Shown here: positions 31,708 to 45,744 of the stretch, piece after piece | How the letters are laid out: every line of letters starts with the position of its first letter | How positions within the stretch are numbered: the first letter of the stretch is position 1 | Source: Dirofilaria immitis | Taxonomy: Eukaryota; Nematoda; Chromadorea; Rhabditida; Onchocercidae | Direction: 5' to 3' | Length of the DNA: 64,000 bases | NCBI GenBank assembly: GCA_024305405.1 | Contig: JAKNDB010000103.1 | Coordinates: 2,852,001 to 2,916,000, forward strand | The notes under the pieces: generated by a model | What the model was told of the DNA's origin: nothing | The model's input: only the letters and a program-made list of their open reading frames with translations | The model's database searches: none | Translations under genes and position numbers: made by a program

Positions 31708-34433
31708 TCAACGCTTATATTTAGCAATAAGAGAAGCGAAACAGTCAGATAGTAAGTTGCTATCGAAAAGTAATTCGCAGCCTTCCTTTTCTTTCAACTC
31801 TTTCCAAATATATTGCATTCGAATCTGTAACGATTCATTCCTTTATAAAACTGCCTTTTTTTTGCATTTAAACTTTAATTCTCGAACTTAAATTGAAATT
31901 TTAATTGCTTGAATTTTTATAACATCCACTGTTCCAAAAAATTAATCAAAGATTATTTATAGGATATATTTTTTACCATTTATCTACGAAAACTGATCGG
32001 ACAGTTTTTAGTAAAAGAAATAGTTTAAAAGTTTCATTTAAAAGCAGCTAATTAATAAATCAACTTACAATCAATTTAAATAAATTTATTAATCAATTAA
32101 CTTTTTAATTAGTCAATGAATAGATATTTTAATAATTGGTAAACTTACTATAATTCTTATTTGTAATTCATTAATCAAAGTGCATCTCATCTTTGCATTC
32201 TTCATTCTTAATAACACATCATAGTTCAATCCTTGTTTTTTGACTTCTATTGAAAATGGCCAACGATTGTTCTCATCGTCCAATACCACACAATTCATAC
32301 CATCACATTCATCCGTCATTGTATTGATAATCCATTTGAGAAGCGTTGTTTCTGTTTGCTTTTCACCACAAATTAAGTATACCAAAGCATCAGGTAGTGT
32401 AATTTTTGCTCCTAAAATCCACACAGATTTTTATGTCTTTATATATTTTGAAAATTGTATTAACTTTATTCCCTAATTTCTGGCTTTTTATTCTAATTCA
32501 AAATATTTTTTTAACAGAAGAAAAGAAACTGTTCCAGGCAAAAAATCCTCAATCACTTATACTACTAACCTCATCGGTTCTTGCATATTGAACCACTCGA
32601 TTGGTGATACTTTCCGGTGCAGCAGTTATAATAACCGTATCCCAGTGGGTTAAATAAATTGGTTCAAGAGCAATTCGAAAAGCACGAGGTTCCCTATTTC
32701 CAGAAAAATGGATACATTTAAATAAATGTACCCGGAAGAAAAGTGATATTGGTAAATAATAGGTGCAAAATACCTGCAATAGACTATGCATACAATAATC
32801 AGGTGACAGGATATCTTTCACTACTTCTCTTATTTTCGACAAGTTTTTATATATAATATCGCACAATCAATGTAAGTAATGCGAAGTTTCCATGAGTCCT
32901 TAAAAATCCACTTTAATATACACATATAAGTTAGCTTCAACGATTTCAAAAATCCTTGAATATTAAACTATGGAAAATTTTTTGTAATATAATAAAGTAC
33001 GAAATTTAAATATTCAAACATCAGATGAATGCTTAAAATCTAACTTAAAATGCCATTCTCTTTCATCCATTAAAAAAGAAGTTATGTTTCCGGAAATCTC
33101 AAGAAGTTCAAAATAAAAAGAAATTACATTTTCGTTCAGATATTTCACTTAAAAAAAAAATATTTTTCATACTATCAAGTTAATATTTTATGTCAAAATG
33201 CTTACTTCGTAAGTGAACTCAGAGTGTTGTGAAAGTCGTTTGATTGGAATTATTTTCGTGAATATTTTATCTATAAAAAAGACAAATATTATCATTATCA
33301 TCACCATTATTTATCTAAACTCTATGTAGCCGATATCATCTCTACTTTTATTTCTAACTAATATTTAAGCAAACCTTTTCTCTCATCATTTGCTGCTGTT
33401 TGAAATGACGATGTCGTCAGGGCTAAATGCCACTCAATCATTTCAAATGGTGAATTGTTCCATAGTTGAATCATTAGTAGCGATGAGCCAGAACTCATTT
33501 TCTGTCTCTTAAATGTATAGGTTTTATAATTTCATAATTTGGACAGTGAAAGAAGAAAAAAGATATTGTATTTGTGGATATCTAACTTCAAATTATAAAC
33601 ATAAATATATGTACATCTGAATGCGTTTTATCGATTATAACAATAAAGATTATCCACTACATAATTACATACACTTGCGATTAGGCATTTAATATTATGA
33701 TTAGAAATCTCATCAAATGTTCCTTATTGAAGTTTGAGACTTTACTAATTTTATTAAAGTATTGTAAAAATGAAAGAAATTATCATACCTTTAAAGCAAT
33801 TTGTAATGGAAAATTCCTCCTCTCTGTTGCGCATTTATCCATTTCAGCTTGCAAACGTACTCCGAAGGATAACTGAAGTAAACAATTTAGCAAAATGAAA
33901 ATTTATCATTAATTCATTAATTTTAATGCTTTCCTAAAGGAGAAGGAGAAGAAAAAACAAATTTAAGGCTAAAAGAACTATCTTTACTTGCACAAAATCA
34001 GTAAAATGAGAAAAAATTGCTTTTTAAAATATATAAGTCTCATTTCATTTCACTCATTTCAATGCTGAAAACAAAAACCTCCAAATTCAATAGAATTTCG
34101 ATAAATTAAATAGAACTTTCAGTACTTTTTACCTTATTCCATAAGGTAAATAAATTTTATTAATCGTTATTTTTGAACTAATTGTCATAGATTGATTCTT
34201 ACCTGCATCGCCAATTGATCCACTTCAGCAATATGCTTCTTAACTTCTTTATACTTTTGTATTGTATCACCCATAGCTTGAGCGCAATGATCAACCGAAA
34301 GGATATTTTCTGCCTTCGGCTCTAATTCTCGATCATCTTCGCCAGCAACCGCCATTCCACTACCACCAGCATCCAAATCCATACTATCGATAATTTCTTC
34401 GTCGATATCTTCCGGAAATATGAAATCATCCAT
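31708..34433 (-). CDS. Unrecognised acidic-headed protein, about 407 aa
   Basis: I do not recognise this gene. Seven exons fit: 34203-34433, 33789-33872, 33375-33507, 33206-33270, 32570-32898, 32149-32411, 31708-31824. The start MDDFIFPEDIDEEIIDSMD is very acidic; a probable helix follows (KYKEVKKHIAEVDQLAMQ). The middle includes WNNSPFEMIEWHLALTT and the later part EPIYLTHWDTVIITAAPES and DALVYLICGEKQTE. Runs of five A on the coding strand at 32403-32407 and 32844-32848 each need one more base; with both the total is exactly 408 codons. Within 32570-32898, bases 32694-32773 have GT...AG ends and could be an intron, but reading through keeps the frame. A spliced-leader-like acceptor (AAATTTCAG) ends at 34470. 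The consistent exon phases support a real conserved gene. It sits between VPS35L and IMP3, which says little about its function. Confidence 0.6.
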
Positions 34434-35254
34434 GCCGAAATGTTTATTCAGACGATCGTTAGTAATAGTCTGAAATTTGATGTTTACAGTATTACGACAA
34501 ATATTCAATAGTTTCATCGAAATTCTAATTTCCCGCGATATCAGGGCATCACGATTTCTTTATATCAGCTATAACAATATGGGTATAATCCTGTCGAGAA
34601 AACTTATTCATGATTATATCGACAGCTGTCAGTAGATTAACTTTTTCAAATGAAATGTATGATACACTTCAGTATCAAAAAATTTATCACAGTATTAATA
34701 ACCAAGCATACAAAATGATAAGGCGAATAGTAACCTTACAGAATTGGAAGATCAATAATAAAGGTGATAACTTCTTGCATCCCTATATTGCGATATTAAT
34801 CAGTACTCTTATTAGAAATTAAATAATATTGGTTTTCGATGCGGAGTATTTCTTATATTTTTGCAGCTTTACACAGAAAAATACTGATTAATATGGCAAT
34901 CTTAATTTCAGCTATCGAATAATAGTATAATTCTGTCCTTATTTATGCCAAAATATAAATCAGCATTATCCTACATTAAGGATGTCCAGAATTTATTAAC
35001 CCGAGATTAATGAAAAAAGAAGTCAAAAATCATGGCAGTTCAAATTTAAATGGTACAAATGTAATAAACAAATACAATAAGCTGAAAGAAATAACTATGT
35101 TCATTGGCTTATTCTCACCAAGCATAAAATTAATATCCACAAGAACTATAGTTGAATGGCTGGAAGGAAAACTGCATGAGTAACAACTAAATCGGAAGAA
35201 AGCCAATTATAAATATAAATTTGAAATATTCCTAAAATAAAATATTAGCAAATC

Positions 35255-38200
35255 CTATCTTTCTGTTTTACGAGCAGAATACTCTATAGTATAAAGCTGT
35301 TCATACAGTCTTTCTAATTCTGCGTTCTTTCTTGCAAACTTTTGAATTTTGCGCAGAATCAATTCTCGTCGTTTTCGCAATTCCGATGTCGTGCTACAAT
35401 CACCGTAAAGCTCGATGATCAAGGTAGCTAACTGAAATTAACTTTAACTGTTCAAAAATCTTTGAAGTTCGAACAGTACTATAATTTGAAGAAAAAAGAC
35501 AAATACTATACTTACCGCCGCAACATCTCCCAAACTGAGGATTATTTCCAAGATCTCAATAGCTAATAGCGATAATTTCTCTTTATCCTGCTTGTAGACA
35601 TCTTCTAGACGACCCATTACCACTTCACATTTCTCCTCAATTAATTCCATGAATTCTTTAGCACCGCCATATAAAGTGTCGTTCGACTGCACATCACCAT
35701 ATGTTACATGATACGGTAATTCCGACTGACTCATTACTGAGAGATAACAAATACATTCTAACAAAACGCGTCCATGTTCCAAAGATTCATCTCGCCATGG
35801 ATATCTTAAGAATTTTATTTGTTCAGACAATGATGAATGAATGATTTAATAATAAACTCCCATGAAAACCTAATCCTACAAAATAAAAATTCCAGAAGTT
35901 CATCAATAAATTTCTCACAATAATTCTGTGGTAATAGAAATCATAAACATACCTGGCGATAGCATTTAAGAATGCATTAAACATGTACAAAGGGTTCTTA
36001 TTCGCTGGATCAGGAGCTAATACCAAAAATGCGAGAAATGAGGAACAAACGGAATGGTATACTGATACTTTAAGGTCATGAGCCGCTGCCAATACTTCGA
36101 TCGAACACTTTAAAATCGCATCCGCCTATAAAACTTCAACATTTAACATTTTAGGACAAAGAAGAAGTAGTACCCTTTTAAAATTATACTGAAGACGAAA
36201 ATTCATACTACGTGCCCAAAAGTACTTCCAGAAAGAAATTTTAATGAACTCATGAGTTTTACGGTTAATATTCATTAAAACTATTCAAATCTTAATAATT
36301 TTATGGAATGATACCCCTAAGTCTAGCAGTCTTTAACAGAAATAAATGATATATATGACAAATAAATAAATTTCCAATGCAAAAAAATTAACCTGTGGAA
36401 GTGAATTGCTAGTCAAGCTTAACATTCCAGCCTGGATGTAAATCTCGATTTTGGTTGCTGAACTAGATAATGATGCTACTGTAATGAAGACATATGCTAT
36501 ACAAGCTCGCAAAAATGTTTCACCCGCATGAGGAATCTTTTCTTGACGAACTACATAGAAGCCAAGACAGCACACTTTTGTGGCAAGATACTGAAATTAA
36601 TTCGCATTGATTGAATCAGAACTACAAAACAGTAGAGAAATTATGAAAAAGATAATTGGAATATGATTTTTTGGATTAATTGTAATCACATCTAAAATTA
36701 AAAAGTTATATTTGAAATTAATAAATCGAATCTATATTGAAATGCATTAAAATCTACTGGAGAATAAGAGCTATTAAGAATTTTATATTAATAAATAATT
36801 ATTATGAATTTCAATAACGAGGGATTTCCATCTGCTGATTTAAAAATTCAAAAATTCAGTCCTCTGCAGTACAGAAATCCGAAAACATACAGCGATAACG
36901 TTATCCAGATTTGAAAAAGCAGCACGTGCATCAACAAAAAAATCAAGTGCTCGCTGCGGATCCGCTTCCAGGTTAAACCGATCCAAAGCATAAATAATGT
37001 AAAAGTTAGCACGTTGCTTTTCTTCGTCGGTTGAAAGGGCATTTAGAGAATCATGAAGCATTTGGCAAATATCAAGTATCTAAAAACTCCAGAATTCATT
37101 CTTAAACAAACATGGGCAACAAATTTGCCATAATTTACATATTTTAGTCAAATTTGAAATTGAAGTTAAAAAGTGCCGGAATGGAATTCAAAATAAAGAT
37201 AACTGCTTAATTTTTGAAAAATTAAATTAAGTTTAAACACATAAATTTGTAAAATTTGAGATATGAAAAGCACACTAATTTTCATCACCGCTGGTCACAT
37301 TAATTTTTCCTTACATTCATAGTACTTAATTATGACTTTATTTAAGATAATAACTGACCTGAGTTGCAAGATGAAAATCATTAACCGATGCAAGATCATA
37401 GGAGCGCGTGAAAGCGGATAATACTGCACTAGCGCAATTTCCGCGTAGCCGCCCATTGCGGAATAAATCCATTAGTGCTTGAAAATGATGCGATATAACT
37501 AAGTCTTTCATTTCATCAGTCCATTGCGTAATTTTTTCCACAATACATAACAGCTCATCCATGAAGGATTCGTACTTCTGCAAAATTTCCTATCTTTTTT
37601 GGAGTTTTTGTAATTTGGTCATCTATAATTAAATGTATATCACAGAAAAAACGATTTGATAACTTAAAAATCCCAAAGCATGTCCGATCTGACAATTATG
37701 CTAAACATAAAATATAAAATACACTAAATAATCCTTATGATTTAATGTTGAATTATATAACAGTGATTCAAAACAAACCTTATCAGTTGTGATTCGTTTT
37801 ATAATTATTTCCAGCATAACATCAATCTCATTTAAAGTAAAATACCGAGCCGCAAATTCAATCCACACAATCGTGCATTCAATGAAATCTCGAATACTTA
37901 CCAGGTGACTGAAATGAAATTAAGCATAGATTCAGACTTTTTAAAAAGTGTGTTATTTCTCAAAAAAATTGAAAATCAAAATTTCAATTTATCGAAAATT
38001 TCTTCGTAATTTTTGGTGTGAAAATGAAGCTAAAATCAATTCAAAATATATCAACATCATTGAAAACATACATAACTTTTTGCCAGCAATTCTTCAAAAT
38101 AATTCTTCTTAGCCCATCCTTAATATTATTTTCCATTAATCTTCTACCGAAAACGCAAAGCTCCATATAAGCTACATTCTCAGTACCAACGATCTGAAAT

Positions 38201-41200
38201 TGAAGCGATACACAGTCGTCTTTTTTAATCAGCTATATTCTATTAGCAGGAGATTGATCATAATATATCTCAAAAACATGGTTTCACCTCGGAATCTTCG
38301 GCATAAACTTTCATGTTGATGAACCAATCATAAAAACCATTCGGCCCAATTCATACTCCTAGTGGAAAAAGCCACAAAAGTTCCACAGAAATTTCAATTT
38401 AAAAAAGGAAAAAAACTGAAAATTATTTCAAAATTGTGAAAAGTCACTCCTGAACGCTCAGCAATAACATTTTTAAAAAATCTCATCACAAATCATTCGA
38501 TTAAGCGCATCAGATATCTTCATTGTTTACTTTCATTCTTCGAAAAAAGGAGAGAAATTATATCGAGTTTTTCAAATCAAATAAGAGTTAGACTATGAAA
38601 GAATGAAAAAAAGAGACAGAAAGAGAAAAACATATTAATCTTTATTTAAAAAGCCCGGCAATTCTTCGTAATTTTTCGATAAATAAAAGTTATCAATTTT
38701 GTTACAAGTCATTGTAATTTAAAAGCAAAATACTAATATTCAATTCACTAACCAATTTACAAGCATCCAAAGCGTGCTGAGAGAGATAATCGGAAGGTAT
38801 AGCACGCAAAAAGGAAGCAAAAATGTGGATCGTTTTCCATTAGCTGCACAAAGATCCCAGAGAGTCTGCAATTCACCGTATGTTCTAGCATTATACGCCA
38901 CACATTGAATGATCCATTCTAAAGCTGGCATTAATTCTGGCATCTGAAATGTATAATGATAGTTGATCATGATAAGGGAGAAACAGTTATTTTCTAATAG
39001 TTTGAGATTACAGAAATTATTACAAATAAAACAATTACGATTTGTAATTGATTTCTATTTACAAGTTTTAATAAAAAACTAGCTAAGATTTCAGTAGCTA
39101 AATAAAAGATTTACAATAGGTTAGACGTAACACTAATTATCAGTTATTTGGTACTTGACTATTTATTTATTACTGAACAATTTAACTATTTGATTTCCTA
39201 GATATCCATTTGATATTATTTATTAGTTATGGAATGAAAGCACTAATTTAAAGACTTTATTTCAAGCTTAACATACGAATGATAGGAAAATTAACTAAAT
39301 GGTGAGAAACTGAAGTTCAATGTACTTAGCAGATCGCACAATGAAAATTAATATTAGTGTTATCTCTAGCCTTGGCTTTTTTGACACGAATCTAAGTTTT
39401 TTCTATTATTCTTTTGCATTTTGCTGTAATCGAATTTTTCGTCTTTTACTAAGATAGTAAAATAATTATCCTAATTTAATAATATTAATTAATTCAAATA
39501 CTACGAGTAAATTTTTGGTAAGTAACGCAAAATATCATATTTTAAAATGTTCCCGCGAAAGAGAAAACAACATGTTCTGTCAATATTAAACGGGTTTAAA
39601 ATAATCCTCCATATATTTTTTCGAAAAAGCAAAACCGATTGAATCGAGATTGTATTAATCCAATCATTCAAACATCTCCAGTGCGGTGCACGATCATCTG
39701 GAGTAAGCCTCATAGCAACACGGCATAGATAAGCACGAGCATAACATGATACCAACGGATTCGGCAGCGACATCGGAATTTTCGCAAGGCGTAACAAATT
39801 TATTGATAGCGATTCCGAATCGAAAAACGGATGCAACCGATAAGAGCAGTTTCCACTACAATTAGCCTTTTATATAAGTCCATAACAAGTAAATATAAGT
39901 AAAGGAATAAATAGGTAAGAATGCCAGTCATGCTAAAAAAATTATAAAGCAATATACCTGAAATTTTTTAAAATTCAAATTCGAAGATCAATTATGATTG
40001 TTATAATGGAAACCGAAATAAAAATATCTAACCGTAGAAACGTGACAAGAATTCCGTGATATCGCCAATTTTACAAAACCAATTTCTCGCAATATTACGT
40101 GTTCGTTTCGGTACGTCATCCACTGTAAAATTGTTTGGTAGTTGATTTAAACCCGCTTCGGCGCGTTCTTTATTTGCTTTCATGTACAAACGATCGTAGA
40201 CCAGATATCCGAACTCATCCAAAACATCTGTTACAAGGACGAATTGATGTGGGTAGAAATTAATTTCCGGTACTAATCCGAGTATATTTGCAACTTCTAT
40301 TGCTAGCTGCAAAGATGAAATGTCATCCCTTTTACAAAATAGTGATGTACTAAGATGAAGCCATATGAAAAATATCATTAAAACGTGAAAAGGAACAAAC
40401 ATTAATGGATTCTATTTTTTCTCTTTGGCCCAAGCTATTTCCAAATTTCTGCGCAGTTCGTTGATCTTAACCAAATTCTCTTCTTGTGATTGTTCAGCTA
40501 ATTTTTTCCATCCTGATACATCTTCCAGTTGCTCCAACCTCAAATTTCTTGGTTTACAAATGCAAATCATTTTGGATATTTTCATTGAATTTATTGTCCC
40601 TATTGTTTAAAAAGTTTAAACTACTAGGTTTTATGTCATTATTTATTATTTCAGTCTAGTTCACTCTATAAATAGTAGATTGAAAACATCCGCAACAATA
40701 TCATTCTCTATAAAGAAATTTCAGATCTGAAATGAGACTGTACGACCTATTTTATTTACCAACAAGTAAAACAAAAAAGAAACAAGTAGCGACATATATT
40801 TTAGATACTAGGGAGCCAGAAATTTTTTTCCGTGCATTTGTGAAGAGAAAATAAACGACACATTAAAGTAAAACTCATTCAATTTTTTGAGGCAAAGGAG
40901 AACATATCAATAGAAAATTTCTTAACATACTTTTTTCTTATTTATGCATAAATGCCTTGTACCATAATTTATTTAATTTCAATTCCAACAACTTTAAGAG
41001 GCCGAAAAAGGAACAGCTTTAGCGTTGGAAGGAGCTGAGCTAATGGTCAACTTAAATTTGAAAAGCACAACTGAACTTTTGGATACTGAAAATGCGCTAT
41101 TCAAAGCACGTTCGAACTTAGTTGAGGCAAAAGTAATTAGTATTTATAATTTGCTTTTTATGATAAATAGTATAAATCTCTAAATTTAATGGTATTAGCG

Positions 41201-42397
41201 TTATGAATGATGGACAAAGCAATAAATCTGTAAAAGATATCCGAAAAGACATAAAAAAGCCATATAGGGCAAAAAGGTAAGTGGTGATGAAGTGGAAATG
41301 GAGAAGGAAGAAGATATAATTCCTCTCCATTTGGTACTATTATGCTATTACTTTCAACCAATTTTTTTGCCAATTAAAACATTATTCAACGGCGAGTTAA
41401 TAGATTTTGGACGTATAAATGAACTTCATTTCTTAAAAGGAATCCAAAATGCTTATCAATTTGTTTTAAAGTGAAGAAATAAAAAAGAAAAAACTAAGTC
41501 ACAGTAAGCGATGAAAACCTTTGCGCCGTACGTTTGACAAATGATAAATCAGTTTTTTCAGATCCGGAACACAATGTAAATATGTAATCTTTGAGTCATC
41601 GGTATCCGAAAAAGATTTTAAGATGTCCCGCTTTTCGATGACCAAGGTGTAAAACCTGGTAAATCCTAGAAGGAAAAATCAACAATCCGCATGTTTTATT
41701 ATATTTTACAACTATTATATTAAGAAATACATTGTTCAAATAAACATGCTTAATCAAATAATTTAATATTGAAAAATCTTTAATGCCGGGATTTAAATTA
41801 TTTATTTTGGAAATAGATTAGATAATGAAAAGTACTTTTTCACTGGTTGTAACTATTTCATCGTCTTTGCTAATCAAAGTATTAGCTAATTTTGGTTCTT
41901 CTTTTCGTTTTGAAATAGTTAGTAAGTCTTCCGCAAAAATTGTACTCCTTTTGCAATCATCTATAGTAGCACCTAGAACAAAAAAATATTAATACTATCA
42001 GAGATAAGATTGTAAGAAACTCAATGAACACAGTTTAAGTTTACTGATAAGATTAAACGGCAATATAATCATTGGAAATTTAATAAACTTACAATATATT
42101 ATTCACATTACTTAATCTGCACAGAAAATTTCTATTGCAATGGAATAATCCATAAGAGTTTAACAATAGAATTGAATTAATTTTAAAACAACCTAAGGGA
42201 TCAGCAAATTCTTGAAGTTCCGACTGCTTAACTTCTTGTTCGTCCACACTAATAATGTTCTTTCTTGGTGGTATCAATGGATCAATAATAACTATTGCTC
42301 TGCTACACGACCACGCTTCAGCTTCTCGTTGCCACGAACGATAACGAGCTTTCCATTTCCATATTACTAATGAATCATTGAATAAGCCATCTTTCAT
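35255..42397 (-). CDS. VPS35L: Retriever/Commander subunit VPS35L (C16orf62)
   Basis: VPS35L is the scaffold of Retriever, which recycles cargo from endosomes as part of the Commander assembly. Sixteen exons: 42193-42397, 41836-41972, 41519-41665, 40401-40547, 40033-40306, 39636-39855, 38753-38943, 38288-38358, 38072-38193, 37779-37908, 37359-37577, 36891-37079, 36393-36590, 35953-36125, 35516-35804, 35255-35431. Motifs close to human are FYPHQFVLVTDVLDEFGYL, LVSCYARAYLCRVAM, LEWIIQCVAYNA, MLHDSLNALSTDEEK, ETFLRACIAYVFIT and SNDTLYGG. Six single-base additions in A/T runs are needed (41632-41635, the 41519-41522 end, 40415-40420, 39823-39827, 38819-38823 and about 38348-38351). They bring the total to 965 codons, essentially the human length of 963 residues. 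The exon 4 acceptor (ACCAAG) is weak and the first exon is the least certain. Confidence 0.9.
40999..41132 (+). pseudogene. Prefoldin-subunit-3-like exon fragment, antisense in a VPS35L intron
   Basis: An isolated open exon with TTTAAG before it and GTAATT after it encodes 44 residues. The stretch LEGAELMVNLNLKSTTELL resembles the LWLGANVMLEYD...ALL region of prefoldin subunit 3 (VBP1), and NALFKARSNLVEAK fits the helix that follows. No other exon of that gene is nearby on this strand. It may be a fragment of a duplicated gene or a chance resemblance; the match is short. Confidence 0.3.
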
Positions 42398-43262
42398 TCT
42401 CAAATAATATTTGCAATCAATTACTTTATGAAATCGAAAAAAATATTAGTTAAAAGATTTACATACATGCTAGAAGATGTGCACACCATCTTCGAGTTGT
42501 AACTACTAAATTCAGTTAGTCTGTGAAGTCCAAAAACTATTAAAATTTATATCATGATAGATACCAGTCACGACAATAAGTAACAAAACCCATGTGACCA
42601 TCAATCTCATGATTCTTACTTATTTCAATCTCAATCGTCATCCCTTTGCTTTGCACCCACTGAACATTTATATTTAAATTCAGTGCCAACCGACTCTCAG
42701 AACCCACTTCTCACAAACGAAAGAAATAAATTCGCCAGGCAAGTACTAATATCGCCAACCAATTAACTACCTCACATTTCTAATCTAATTTACATCCTTC
42801 AACATTATTTCATCATCCACTTCATAAGATTTAATTCCTTTATTTTTTCGTTCCAATCTTTCGCAGCAAGAACGTGAAGACTTTCTTTTTTAGAAACCCT
42901 CGACTAATATTAGCAACTTTTTTTCTTTTTGCAAGATTTAATATCAACTCAACTTCGCTATGACGATCAGAGAGATACACTAAAGTCACTTGTTTTAACA
43001 TAATAAGTCTAAATGTTTCCATTTTAATTCGAATTTTATTCTATTCGCATGGCACAAATACAGAAATCTATTACAACTATCGTTTTAAAAAAAACTAATT
43101 TATCAGTTCTGTTCTAAAACAGAAACAGACACATTTATAAATACAAACAATACACCTTAAGAAGACTAGAACTTTGCATTTATAATGCAAGAATAAAAAT
43201 ACCCGAGAAAAAATCTCGTAAATATTTAAAAACATTCAAAAATTCCATATTCTTCTATTTTA

Positions 43263-44484
43263 TCAATCTTTCCAACGGTCATTTTCGTAATCGTACAATG
43301 TTGCTGCTCCTTCGGGAGTGGTTTTTCCAATATTAATATCTTTCGCATTGCGTGATGTTTCCATTCATCACTCAGCGTAGGCACCTGTGGAGGATAACCT
43401 GAAAAATGGCTCAATAAAAGCAACATATATGAAAAAACTGAATAAAAACAAAGAGAAATACTAAAAATGGATTTATAAACCATGCAGAACGCAAAAAGTT
43501 TTGACTACAGCAAAAACAGCGTTCAAATTTTTAAATTAAACTTCCCTTTAAGTAATGATAAAGTCTTAAATCAACACAGTCCCATCCGCAAATTTAAATA
43601 AAGTTAAACATGAAGTGAAGATAGAACCATTATTATTGAACGATTCAGTGCAATTAAGTTGTGATGAACGAATCAATATAATTTAATTTCTAATCTTAAC
43701 GCTCAAGATACCTACAACAAATAAATATTAAGTTATAAAAAAAAGCATATAAATTACTAAAAAACATACTGTAATGTTTAAGCAGACCCACTAATCCGAG
43801 AGCAATGGATATCCAGATCAATATATAAGCACAGTACATTTTCCAATAAACATTCCATCCCAACAACTCAGCTTGAGTTCGCCGGAATGAATACCTGTAC
43901 AACAACTTTTTCTCTTCCATTGTTAATTTGTTCCAGTCATCTTTTTCCTTTTCACGAATCGGTTTGATGATTTCATCGTCAACTCGGAATCTCAATGGTG
44001 GATACGGACGATCCGTTGAATCAACAAAATGCTGAAAGAAAAAGAAAAAGGTAATATAATTAGACCAAAATTAAGCAAGGTTACTTATTCCTTAAACCGG
44101 GGAACTATTAAAATAAAAGCGAAATAAATAAACTCAAAACGGTGGCTAACAAATGAAACCAATAATCTATTCCTCAAACATTGCTCAAATCCATCAAAAT
44201 GAAAAGAAAAGATGGTGGTTTTGAAAATTAAACTGAACAAGTTCATACAAACAAAAATACTGCTGTCGAAATTTTCGAATAATTTAATCAAGAAAGTCTG
44301 AAGAATTCAAGATTTAAAAACTTACATATCCACCGCTTGAGGGCCCTACAATTGCTCGTTGACCAATACGTTGCTTTTGCCAACAATATTCATTGTGATG
44401 TTTGGCAGATAAAAGAACCGCATGACGAACAATATATGGCGTCGATTTAGACTGTATAATAACTGAATTGAGTAGAAGAGCCAT
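43263..44484 (-). CDS. COX4: Cytochrome c oxidase subunit 4
   Basis: COX4 is a nuclear-encoded, single-membrane-span subunit of respiratory complex IV in the inner mitochondrial membrane. Three exons, 44326-44484, 43770-44031 and 43263-43398, encode a mitochondrial leader (MALLLNSVIIQS), then PIREKEKDDWNKLTMEEKK, matching the KEKEKASWSSLSMDEK helix of human COX4, then a membrane segment (YILIWISIALGLVGLL) and the C-terminal tail. The A-run on the coding strand at 43322-43326 is one base short; adding it recovers the diagnostic ending LYDYENDRWKD and gives 186 codons. Without it the frame overshoots into an unrelated tail ending near 43226. An acceptor only six bases before the ATG (TTTTTTTTAG) suggests trans-splicing. 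It is the first gene of the four-gene row. Confidence 0.93.
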
Positions 44485-45744
44485 TACCTGCTAAAAAAAA
44501 ACTTAAATAGTTGAATCAATCTTGAAAAGGAATGCTCATGATAAACCAATCAATGTCATTATAGACATATAGCCAATAATCGAGTAAATTTCACCATAAG
44601 CAAAACTCATTAGAAGTACTTCCTTATATCAACGAAAATTCAGACTCAAAATTTGGAAATCAATACCCGTGTAATCTCCCGTAAATTGAGATCAGCGAGG
44701 AGACTAAAATCAAACTCTTGGCACTAGCAAAATTTACAAAAGAGCAACTACACTACAGTAAAGGAACAAAAAATATTTTCACAGAACTCAAATGTTCACA
44801 GTCTCATATAAATCCAACCCGCTTCATGAATATAGCAAAGAATAATGTAGAATATCTCCTTCACTACATTCATTAACTAACATTAGGCAGTGGCATAAGA
44901 TTCGCGCAATAACGTGGGAATTTACGCTAATGCTTTATCACCATAATCTTCTGATAACCTTCTGCATCAGAAGAAAAAAAAAAAAAAAACAAACAACAAC
45001 ATACAATATATGTATGAGGTTTTTCATACAGATATTGTCGATAGGCCGTGTGAAACCTCATATTAGCTTACTAAGAATCACATGATACGTGAGGAAATCC
45101 ACACAAACACCAACATACAATAGGGCTGAGAAATCCATAAGATTATATTCAGTATAATACCGTAACTACGAAGTACTTAGTTCTTATAGTATATGTCAGG
45201 TAAACCTGTTATATTAGAGAATACCACGCTAACCGCTCTCGAGACATCTCTCGAAATAATCCCGCGTGTTGAAATCGCATGCATAGAAATCGTGACAAAA
45301 AAACATGACCAGTGTGAAACTCATGTGTCTCTATGGGATTGTTGGAATTTCATTTTATTTTTACAACCGAATGATAGTTGGAATTTTTGAGATTTATTCC
45401 GGGATGATCTGAAAATAGTTACTTTCTACCGGCTTTCTCTTAGTTACTACTTGTAATGATGAATAGCATATTTCGTTTATTTTCTTTATACTTTCATTTT
45501 TTATAAGCCAGACAGTATCAGAATCTTTTGGGAATAATCGGAAAGGAATTACTCTTCCCGGTTATTCTTTTAATTATTGCTTGCCAAAATGAACATTATC
45601 CGTTGTAGCATTTTATTATCGACTATTTATACGATTTTCATTCGTCAATTAAAAGAAGATCTTATAATTTTCTGAAGTTGTTCGTACTTCAGAGTAAATA
45701 ACATAATATTTTTGATTATGTCGCATTATTTTAAGGTACAAAAG
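44485..45744. promoter_or_regulatory. Divergent promoter region of COX4 and VPS28
   Basis: About 1.3 kb separates two genes transcribed away from each other, so both promoters should lie here. A hairpin can form between TATGAGGTTT (45013-45022) and AAACCTCATA (45053-45062). An open frame at 45193-45390 has no recognisable product. No TATA box is obvious close to either start. Confidence 0.4.

Noticed and set aside
45193..45390. 65-codon open frame between COX4 and VPS28
   Set aside because: Single short frame in promoter DNA, with no splice context or family.
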